A DNA stretch of 64,000 bases from Lineus longissimus (lineage: Eukaryota > Nemertea > Pilidiophora > Heteronemertea > Lineidae): the NCBI RefSeq assembly GCF_910592395.1, contig NC_088320.1, positions 4,712,001-4,776,000 on the forward strand, given 5' to 3'. This document shows positions 50,001-62,000 of this stretch, piece by piece. Position numbers and translations under genes: made by a program. Every line of letters starts with the position of its first letter. The first letter of the stretch is position 1. Under the pieces are notes generated by a model, which was not told the DNA's origin, did not search any database, and worked only from the letters and a program-made list of their open reading frames with translations.

Positions 50001-53000
50001 AACGTGACCTTTTTTCAGACACGATAAAAGGGAGATGACTGTTCACAAAAATATGAATTATGTATTGAGTAAAATACCTTTCTTAAGGTTGGACTTTGTT
50101 AGTTTCGTTGGGGCTGTAGCTAGATAGGAAAGAGGCATCATTTACATTATAAGGTTAAAAAAGAACAACTACAAAAGAACTGCCGGTGTTGAATTGAGTG
50201 TTTTACGCGGTTTGTCGATCTGCTTTTGGATATAGTCTTTGAAATCATTGCATGTACGACTAAAAGACTCCATATATTTACTAACAGTCTTACTTCATCA
50301 TTATCTTACGACATTGGGAGAAAGCAGGATGATTACATGTGATTGGTTTCGAGGACCCGATGGCCAAATTTCTTGTTAAAAATTCCTTCACAGTGAAAAA
50401 TCGAGCTAATAAAATATTTGGGATTCGTGAAAATTTCAAGAAGAAATTAACTGATCACAAATATGTTTTAGCTGCCTTTGATATTTCATTTCACTTTTTC
50501 GAACCAAAAATTTAAAGCTCGATGTGAGGACTGTAGACAACTACTAAACGATTGCCATTGAACAATGTCAGAATCGATACGAGTGAAACATGTCTTCTTT
50601 ACTACATGTATGTTTATTTACCGCAACCTGTCTTGCTCTAACAGTTCGCAACTAGATTAAATTTACAAATTTGCGAATTCCAACCGTAAAAAAACGCTAT
50701 TTTACTGTAGAGTATAGCTGCAGGGCACTACTTATGGCTTATTCAACATTTACTGTTATAGTCGGCACGGGATACTTACGTTTGGCCGGTGGTTTATTTT
50801 CAACTATTCAAAAAATATTCAAAAAACAAAATAATGAGGAAAATTTTGGCAGGGTCATCGAATAAACTATGCTGCCACCAGAAGTCTACGAACAAAATAT
50901 TTCACTGTTTTTTAATTGGGAAGGATTTTTCAACACCGGAGAATTCTATTTTTCGAGGCATAGTTAGTGTGCTTGATTAGACAGAGCCTTGAATATTAAG
51001 CTTTATGAATAGTGAGTTGGAAGAAGCATTGGATGGGTTATGGTTAGCCACTCCAGTTTTCAACGTTACATGTCATGTGGTACAAAAGAACCTGCAAAAT
51101 CATAGATTCGAAGTCGTCAATGACTACAAGTTTAAGTGGTTTTTAAAAAATTACAACAACATTGCAGGTCTCAGCAGGAAATGAGAATATCTATATAAGA
51201 AACTAAAAATGTTATGTTCCTTTTCACGCCTACCTTTGGGCAGAATATTTATTCCTGAAAATATAAAGGATATTAGGATACTGTATCAGTATCATCATGA
51301 CGACATAATGATGGAAATAGAAGACAGACATTATCATTTTGTTCGTTTGAAAATCTTCAGCTGATTGATACACTGTGAAATATGAAAGAAGAGTACGATA
51401 GAGCAAGTCGATGTTCTTTTCTGTGAAGGCTATGACGAGTAGTCTCAAAAAGACAATCTCTGCCGCCATACTGAAATAACATTACACAATCTCCATCTCC
51501 AAACCGTTTGAGCGTTTTTTTCTCGTTTTTTTACAGAACAACCTCGGCGGAGTTGTGCTGGCCAAAAAACATCTAAAGATTTTTCAGAAACCTAAAAACC
51601 TTTACTTCTAAGAGTGAGGCTGTGAATAAATATTGATCTTTGAATAACAATGCGTCTGTTGGGTCAACTCAATGCATTTGATAACTTACCAGTTGAAGGG
51701 TATCCTAACACTTCCACTTCGCAAAGTGTCAAGTAATTTGCTCTGGATTGAACAATAGCTACATATCTGCCGTCTCTCTGGCATCTGAATGCCTCATGTC
51801 CACCTTGTCTCAAAGCACCAGTCTTGTGAGCACACACCTCAGACCTGCTATACACGAGCTTTCTTCCTGGTGCTGGTCTTCTGTCGGATACAACGACATC
51901 AAAATTTGCCAGTCTATTACCTGCAATCAACAAACTTTCTGTTAGTATCGGAATCTAGGAAGATGCTTTAATAACAACTCAATGAAACTTTACTACACAC
52001 TTTGTCGATGTAGAACTGTTGCTGTACACTGTTAAAGATTGTTTATGATGTATTCGCTACTTACTGTTTCTTTTTATTAATTCATTCCAAAGAAGGTCAA
52101 ACGTTTGCGAGGTTTTAGTGCAATATTGTTTAACTTCATTAACTTCAATCTACTACACAACCATTGTGATTCTACAAACTATACAGAGACCTAACTTACC
52201 GCAACAGTCTGCTCTGTTGTAGACTACGACTGTGTGGATGGATGATTTTCTCGATAAATCCACCGCCCACCAGTTTTTGTTGACTCGGTCCCTCGTATTG
52301 ACGTTTGTGCATGTGCAATGTCTCGCCCCGTAGTTTTGATTGATGACTCCATCAACGGCCCGAGAAGCTACACCACCATAAGCAGTATCAAATTGCATAG
52401 CTGGTTTATGCAGTGCTAAGTCGACCAAATGTTTTGGTACCGCAACTGCGACTTGCTGGAAGCTGCGCAGGTTAATTCTGAATCTGCCAGCATTTCTCCT
52501 ACAACACAAAAGCAATCGTTATATTTCTGTAACGTTCGGTTGCTGTAAATACAGCAAACTTGATCTTTGCGAGGAGATTGAAGGAAGAGCAATATACATG
52601 TGACGCGAGCATTTTTCATTACCAAAAGAGGACGGCGGAACAAAATCCAACTTACAATAGGCCACAAACATGTCATTTATATATTTAGTATCAAACTATA
52701 ATATTATCCAAAACAAAGTCTATTTCTAAAACTACATGTAATCAAGCATGCAGTTGCAATGATGGATGGACAGAGCATACCTTATCCATTTTCGGAAGAA
52801 TCTCACATTGAAAACTCTGCAATTTTTACTCTTGCCAATTCTCTTGGTTCCAGGCATGCACTTGTTGAGGCGGAACCATCTGAGGCGTATGATACCACCT
52901 GAAATAACGAACGTGAATTATCAATTGTGATACGCGAAATACAAATTTCATTTTTTGATCTTCTCATTATAGTTAGTCGTGACATTTAAGTTTTTAATCA

Positions 53001-56000
53001 GTCTACCCTTAACTATAGCGAACAGGCACAGCTCTATTTAAGTATGGATATCATAAAGCAAATTAGGGTTATTTTTAGCAGGAACAAATAAAAGAGGCCA
53101 CCAATCAAACGCTCATTAATCTAATTATGGTTCGCGCAAAATGATCTCGCCAATTCTCTAAATTCGGCAATACTACGAAACTCCTTGTAGACAATGTGTC
53201 ACTCGAATACATCTTGAAAATTGATCGAATGCATGCATGTTGTAAGTCATGTTTAGCCTACCTTTTCTAAAGTTTCGCTTCAGAGTCGTCGAGTATTGGA
53301 AAGCACCTATCTTGTTGTAGAAGTGATAGTTTCTGTTATTAGTGTAGACCAGGCCTTTGCAGGCGGAGTTCTTCAGGAGGCAATAGCTGGCTTTACCACG
53401 ACTCACAAATATGAAGGTCTCGCAATCGGCTAAGCGCCAGCATTGTTTGGCACAGAATTTCACGTTGGTCTTGGTGTAGTGTGCAATATTGTTCTTTCCA
53501 GGGCAATCCCCGTAGCGTTGGCTAAATCCCGGAACGAAGAACTCTGAAATGATATCAGGGTGTGGAAATAACATTACCTGTCAAAGTCTGTATCAAACAA
53601 CTCCGAGGACTACACAAATATGCACCTTTTAGAGGTTTTCAGCAAAGTGTGAAACCTGTTGAAATATTTCACAATCTCCATCTCCAAACCGTTTGAGCGT
53701 TTTTTTCTCGTTTTTTTACAGAACAACCTCGGCAGAGTTGTGCTGGCCAAAAAATAAATCTAAACACTTTTCAGAAACCTAAAAACCTTTTCTTCTAAGA
53801 GTGAGGCTGTGAATAAATATTGATCTTTGAATAATAATGCGTCTGTTGGGTCAACTCAATGCATTTGATAACTTACCAGTTGAAGGGTATCCTAACACTT
53901 CCACTTCGCAAAGTGTCAAGTAATTGGCTCTGGATTGAACAATAGCTACATATCTGCCGTCTCTCTGGCATCTGAATGCCTCATGTCCACCTTGTCTCAC
54001 AGCACCAGTCTTGTGAGCACACACCTCAGACCTGCTATACACGAGCTTTCTTCCTGGTGCTGGTCTTCTGTCGGATACAACGACATCAAAATTTGCCAGT
54101 CTATTACCTGCAATCAACAAACTTTCTGTTAGTATCGGAATCTAGGAAGATACTCAATGAAACTTTACTACACACTTTGTCGATGTAGAACTGTTGCTGT
54201 ACACTGTTAAAGATTGTTTATGATGTATTCGCTACTTACTGTTTCTTTATATTAATTCATTCCAAAGAAGGTCAAACGTTTGCGAGGTTTTAGTGCAATA
54301 TTGTTTACATTTATTAACTTCAATCTACTACACAACCATTGTGATTCTACAAACTATACAGAGACCTAACTTACCGCAACAGTCTGCTCTGTTGTAGACT
54401 ACGACTGTGTGGATGGATGATTTTCTCGATAAATCCACCGCCCACCAGTTTTTGTTGACTCGGTCCCTCGTATTGACGTTTGTGCATGTGCAATGTCTGG
54501 CCCCGTAGTTTTGATTGATGACTCCATCAACGGCCCGAGAAGCTACACCACCATAAGCAGTATCAAATTGCATAGCTGGTTTATGCAGTGCTAAGTCGAC
54601 CAAATGTTTTGGTACCGCAACTGCGACTTGCTGGAAGCTGCGCAGGTTAATTCTGAATCTGCCAGCATTTCTCCTACAACACAAAAGCAATCGTTATATT
54701 TCTGTACACGTTCGGTTGCTGTAATACAGTAAACTTGATCTTTGCGAGGAGATTGAAGGAAGAGCAATATACATGTGACGCAAGCATTTTTCATTACCAA
54801 AAGAGGACGGCGGAACAAAATCCAACTTACAATAGGCCACAAACATGTCATTTATATATTTAGTATCAAACTATAATATTATCCAAAACAAAGTCTATTT
54901 CTAAAACTACATGTAATCAAGCATGCAGTTGCAATGATGGATGGACAGAGCATACCTTATCCATTTTCGGAAGAATCTCACATTGAAAACTCTGCAATTT
55001 TTACTCTTGCCAATTCTCTTGGTTCCAGGCATGCACTTGTTGAGGCGGAACCATCTGAGGCGTATGATACCACCTGAAATAACGAACGTGAATTATCAAT
55101 TGTGATACGCGAAATACAAATTTCATTTTTTGATCTTCTCATTATAGTTAGTCGTGACATTTAAGTTTTTAATCAGTCTACCCTTAACTATAGCGAACAG
55201 GCACAGCTCTATTTAAGTATGGATATCATAAAGCAAATTAGGGTTATTTTTAGCAGGAACAAATAAAAGAGGCCACCAATCAAACGCTCATTAATCTAAT
55301 TATGGTTCGCGCAAAATGATCTCGCCAATTCTCTAAATTCGGCAATACTACGAAACTCCTTGTAGACAATGTGTCACTCGAATACATCTTGAAAATTGAT
55401 CGAATGCATGCATGTTGTAAGTCATGTTTAGCCTACCTTTTCTAAAGTTTCGCTTCAGAGTCGTCGAGTATTGGAAAGCACCTATCTTGTTGTAGAAGTG
55501 ATAGTTTCTGTTATTAGTGTAGACCAGGCCTTTGCAGGCGGAGTTCTTCAGGAGGCAATAGCTGGCTTTACCACGACTCACAAATATGAAGGTCTCGCAA
55601 TCGGCTAAGCGCCAGCATTGTTTGGCACAGAATTTCACGTTGGTCTTGGTGTAGTGTGCAATATTGTTCTTTCCAGGGCAATCCCCGTAGCGTTGGCTAA
55701 ATCCCGGAACGAAGAACTCTGAAATGATATCAGGGTGTGGAAATAACATTACCTGTCAAAGTCTGTATCAAACAACTCCGAGGACTACACAAATATGCAC
55801 CTTTTAGAGGTTTTCAGCAAAGTGTGAAACCTGTTGAAATATTTCACAATCTCCATCTCCAAACCGTTTGAGCGTTTTTTTCTCGTTTTTTTACAGAACA
55901 ACCTCGGCAGAGTTGTGCTGGCCAAAAAATAAATCTAAACACTTTTCAGAAACCTAAAAACCTTTACTTCTAAGAGTGAGGCTGTGAATAAATATTGATC

Positions 56001-59000
56001 TTTGAATAATAATGCGTCTGTTGGGTCAACTCAATGCATTTGATAACTTACCAGTTGAAGGGTATCCTAACACTTCCACTTCGCAAAGTGTCAAGTAATT
56101 GGCTCTGGATTGAACAATAGCTACATATCTGCCGTCTCTCTGGCATCTGAATGCCTCATGTCCACCTTGTCTCACAGCACCAGTCTTGTGAGCACACACC
56201 TCAGACCTGCTATACACGAGCTTTCTTCCTGGTGCTGGTCTTCTGTCGGATACAACGACATCAAAATTTGCCAGTCTATTACCTGCAATCAACAAACTTT
56301 CTGTTAGTATCGGAATCTAGGAAGATACTCAATGAAACTTTACTACACACTTTGTCGATGTAGAACTGTTGCTGTACACTGTTAAAGATTGTTTATGATG
56401 TATTCGCTACTTACTGTTTCTTTATATTAATTCATTCCAAAGAAGGTCACACGTTTGCGAGGTTTTAGTGCAATATTGTTTACATTTATTAACTTCAATC
56501 TACTACACAACCATTGTGATTCTACAAACTATACAGAGACCTAACTTACCGCAACAGTCTGCTCTGTTGTAGACTACGACTGTGTGGATGGATGATTTTC
56601 TCGATAAATCCACCGCCCACCAGTTTTTGTTGACTCGGTCCCTCGTATTGACGTTTGTGCATGTGCAATGTCTGGCCCCGTAGTTTTGATTGATGACTCC
56701 ATCAACGGCCCGAGAAGCTACACCACCATAAGCAGTATCAAATTGCATAGCTGGTTTATGCAGTGCTAAGTCGACCAAATGTTTTGGTACCGCAACTGCG
56801 ACTTGCTGGAAGCTGCGCAGGTTAATTCTGAATCTGCCAGCATTTCTCCTACAACACAAAAGCAATCGTTATATTTCTGTACACGTTCGGTTGCTGTAAT
56901 ACAGTAAACTTGATCTTTGCGAGGAGATTGAAGGAAGAGCAATATACATGTGACGCAAGCATTTTTCATTACCAAAAGAGGACGGCGGAACAAAATCCAA
57001 CTTACAATAGGCCACAAACATGTCATTTATATATTTAGTATCAAACTATAATATTATCCAAAACAAAGTCTATTTCTAAAACTACATGTAATCAAGCATG
57101 CAGTTGCAATGATGGATGGACAGAGCATACCTTATCCATTTTCGGAAGAATCTCACATTGAAAACTCTGCAATTTTTACTCTTGCCAATTCTCTTGGTTC
57201 CAGGCATGCACTTGTTGAGGCGGAACCATCTGAGGCGTATGATACCACCTGAAATAACGAACGTGAATTATCAATTGTGATACGCGAAATACAAATTTCA
57301 TTTTTTGATCTTCTCATTATAGTTAGTCGTGACATTTAAGTTTTTAATCAGTCTACCCTTAACTATAGCGAACAGGCACAGCTCTATTTAAGTATGGATA
57401 TCATAAAGCAAATTAGGGTTATTTTTAGCAGGAACAAATAAAAGAGGCCACCAATCAAACGCTCATTAATCTAATTATGGTTCGCGCAAAATGATCTCGC
57501 CAATTCTCTAAATTCGGCAATACTACGAAACTCCTTGTAGACAATGTGTCACTCGAATACATCTTGAAAATTGATCGAATGCATGCATGTTGTAAGTCAT
57601 GTTTAGCCTACCTTTTCTAAAGTTTCGCTTCAGAGTCGTCGAGTATTGGAAAGCACCTATCTTGTTGTAGAAGTGATAGTTTCTGTTATTAGTGTAGACC
57701 AGGCCTTTGCAGGCGGAGTTCTTCAGGAGGCAATAGCTGGCTTTACCACGACTCACAAATATGAAGGTCTCGCAATCGGCTAAGCGCCAGCATTGTTTGG
57801 CACAGAATTTCACGTTGGTCTTGGTGTAGTGTGCAATATTGTTCTTTCCAGGGCAATCCCCGTAGCGTTGGCTAAATCCCGGAACGAAGAACTCTGAAAT
57901 GATATCAGGGTGTGGAAATAACATTACCTGTCAAAGTCTGTATCAAACAACTCCGAGGACTACACAAATATGCACCTTTTAGAGGTTTTCAGCAAAGTGT
58001 GAAACCTGTTGAAATATTTCACAATCTCCATCTCCAAACCGTTTGAGCGTTTTTTTCTCGTTTTTTTACAGAACAACCTCGGCAGAGTTGTGCTGGCCAA
58101 AAAATAAATCTAAACACTTTTCAGAAACCTAAAAACCTTTACTTCTAAGAGTGAGGCTGTGAATAAATATTGATCTTTGAATAATAATGCGTCTGTTGGG
58201 TCAACTCAATGCATTTGATAACTTACCAGTTGAAGGGTATCCTAACACTTCCACTTCGCAAAGTGTCAAGTAATTGGCTCTGGATTGAACAATAGCTACA
58301 TATCTGCCGTCTCTCTGGCATCTGAATGCCTCATGTCCACCTTGTCTCACAGCACCAGTCTTGTGAGCACACACCTCAGACCTGCTATACACGAGCTTTC
58401 TTCCTGGTGCTGGTCTTCTGTCGGATACAACGACATCAAAATTTGCCAGTCTATTACCTGCAATCAACAAACTTTCTGTTAGTATCGGAATCTAGGAAGA
58501 TACTCAATGAAACTTTACTACACACTTTGTCGATGTAGAACTGTTGCTGTACACTGTTAAAGATTGTTTATGATGTATTCGCTACTTACTGTTTCTTTAT
58601 ATTAATTCATTCCAAAGAAGGTCAAACGTTTGCGAGGTTTTAGTGCAATATTGTTTACATTTATTAACTTCAATCTACTACACAACCATTGTGATTCTAC
58701 AAACTATACAGAGACCTAACTTACCGCAACAGTCTGCTCTGTTGTAGACTACGACTGTGTGGATGGATGATTTTTTCGATAAATCCACCGCCCACCAGTT
58801 TTTGTTGACTCGGTCCCTCGTATTGACGTTTGTGCATGTGCAATGTCTGGCCCCGTAGTTTTGATTGATGACTCCATCAACGGCCCGAGAAGCTACACCA
58901 CCATAAGCAGTATCAAATTGCATAGCTGGTTTATGCAGTGCTAAGTCGACCAAATGTTTTGGTACCGCAACTGCGACTTGCTGGAAGCTGCGCAGGTTAA

Positions 59001-62000
59001 TTCTGAATCTGCCAGCATTTCTCCTACAACACAAAAGCAATCGTTATATTTCTGTACACGTTCGGTTGCTGTAATACAGTAAACTTGATCTTTGCGAGGA
59101 GATTGAAGGAAGAGCAATATACATGTGACGCAAGCATTTTTCATTACCAAAAGAGGACGGCGGAACAAAATCCAACTTACAATAGGCCACAAACATGTCA
59201 TTTATATATTTAGTATCAAACTATAATATTATCCAAAACAAAGTCTATTTCTAAAACTACATGTAATCAAGCATGCAGTTGCAATGATGGATGGACAGAG
59301 CATACCTTATCCATTTTCGGAAGAATCTCACATTGAAAACTCTGCAATTTTTACTCTTGCCAATTCTCTTGGTTCCAGGCATGCACTTGTTGAGGCGGAA
59401 CCATCTGAGGCGTATGATACCACCTGAAATAACGAACGTGAATTATCAATTGTGATACGCGAAATACAAATTTCATTTTTTGATCTTCTCATTATAGTTA
59501 GTCGTGACATTTAAGTTTTTAATCAGTCTACCCTTAACTATAGCGAACAGGCACAGCTCTATTTAAGTATGGATATCATAAAGCAAATTAGGGTTATTTT
59601 TAGCAGGAACAAATAAAAGAGGCCACCAATCAAACGCTCATTAATCTAATTATGGTTCGCGCAAAATGATCTCGCCAATTCTCTAAATTCGGCAATACTA
59701 CGAAACTCCTTGTAGACAATGTGTCACTCGAATACATCTTGAAAATTGATCGAATGCATGCATGTTGTAAGTCATGTTTAGCCTACCTTTTCTAAAGTTT
59801 CGCTTCAGAGTCGTCGAGTATTGGAAAGCACCTATCTTGTTGTAGAAGTGATAGTTTCTGTTATTAGTGTAGACCAGGCCTTTGCAGGCGGAGTTCTTCA
59901 GGAGGCAATAGCTGGCTTTACCACGACTCACAAATATGAAGGTCTCGCAATCGGCTAAGCGCCAGCATTGTTTGGCACAGAATTTCACGTTGGTCTTGGT
60001 GTAGTGTGCAATATTGTTCTTTCCAGGGCAATCCCCGTAGCGTTGGCTAAATCCCGGAACGAAGAACTCTGAAATGATATCAGGGTGTGGAAATAACATT
60101 ACCTGTCAAAGTCTGTATCAAACAACTCCGAGGACTACACAAATATGCACCTTTTAGAGGTTTTCAGCAAAGTGTGAAACCTGTTGAAATATTTCACAAT
60201 CTCCATCTCCAAACCGTTTGAGCGTTTTTTTCTCGTTTTTTTACAGAACAACCTCGGCAGAGTTGTGCTGGCCAAAAAATAAATCTAAACACTTTTCAGA
60301 AACCTAAAAACCTTTTCTTCTAAGAGTGAGGCTGTGAATAAATATTGATCTTTGAATAATAATGCGTCTGTTGGGTCAACTCAATGCATTTGATAACTTA
60401 CCAGTTGAAGGGTATCCTAACACTTCCACTTCGCAAAGTGTCAAGTAATTGGCTCTGGATTGAACAATAGCTACATATCTGCCGTCTCTCTGGCATCTGA
60501 ATGCCTCATGTCCACCTTGTCTCACAGCACCAGTCTTGTGAGCACACACCTCAGACCTGCTATACACGAGCTTTCTTCCTGGTGCTGGTCTTCTGTCGGA
60601 TACAACGACATCAAAATTTGCCAGTCTATTACCTGCAATCAACAAACTTTCTGTTAGTATCGGAATCTAGGAAGATGCTTTAATAACAACTCAATGAAAC
60701 TTTACTACACACTTTGTCGATGTAGAACTGTTGCTGTACACTGTCAAAGATTGTTTATGATGTATTCGCTACTTACTGTTTCTTTTTATTAATTCATTCC
60801 AAAGAAGGTCAAACGTTTGCGAGGTTTTAGTGCAATATTGTTTAACTTCATTAACTTCAATCTACTACACAACCATTGTGATTCTACAAACTATACAGAG
60901 ACCTAACTTACCGCAACAGTCTGCTCTGTTGTAGACTACGACTGTGTGGATGGATGATTTTCTCGATAAATCCACCGCCCACCAGTTTTTGTTGACTCGG
61001 TCCCTCGTATTGACGTTTGTGCATGTGCAATGTCTCGCCCCGTAGTTTTGATTGATGACTCCATCAACGGCCCGAGAAGCTACACCACCATAAGCAGTAT
61101 CAAATTGCATAGCTGGTTTATGCAGTGCTAAGTCGACCAAATGTTTTGGTACCGCAACTGCGACTTGCTGGAAGCTGCGCAGGTTAATTCTGAATCTGCC
61201 AGCATTTCTCCTACAACACAAAAGCAATCGTTATATTTCTGTAACGTTCGGTTGCTGTAAATACAGCAAACTTGATCTTTGCGAGGAGATTGAAGGAAGA
61301 GCAATATACATGTGACGCGAGCATTTTTCATTACCAAAAGAGGACGGCGGAACAAAATCCAACTTACAATAGGCCACAAACATGTCATTTATATACATGT
61401 ATTTAGTATCAAACTATAATATTATCCAAAACAAAGTCTATTTCTAAAACTACATGTAATCAAGCATGCAGTTGCAATGATGGATGGACAGAGCATACCT
61501 TATCCATTTTCGGAAGAATCTCACATTGAAAACTCTGCAATTTTTACTCTTGCCAATTCTCTTGGTTCCAGGCATGCACTTGTTGAGGCGGAACCATCTG
61601 AGGCGTATGATACCACCTGAAATAACGAACGTGAATTATCAATTGTGATACGCGAAATACAAATTTCATTTTTTGATCTTCTCATTATAGTTAGTCGTGA
61701 CATTTAAGTTTTTAATCAGTCTACCCTTAACTATAGCGAACAGGCACAGCTCTATTTAAGTATGGATATCATAAAGCAAATTAGGGTTATTTTTAGCAGG
61801 AACAAATAAAAGAGGCCACCAATCAAACGCTCATTAATCTAATTATGGTTCGCGCAAAATGATCTCGCCAATTCTCTAAATTCGGCAATACTACGAAACT
61901 CCTTGTAGACAATGTGTCACTCGAATACATCTTGAAAATTGATCGAATGCATGCATGTTGTAAGTCATGTTTAGCCTACCTTTTCTAAAGTTTCGCTTCA

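Larger units (their letters stand above)
48114..51484 (-). other. Spacer between the two arrays, with small candidate exons
   Basis: 3.4 kb of unique AT-rich sequence joining the arrays. Candidate phase-1 exons with AG/GT borders, in transcript order, are 51234-51254, 50780-50803, 50078-50119, 49668-49751, 49293-49322 and 48623-48640. Joined, they contain no stop and link the lectin array to the 93-aa array in frame. More exons may be hidden here; I looked for a counterpart of exon D after 49293 and found none that keeps frame. Confidence 0.55.
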
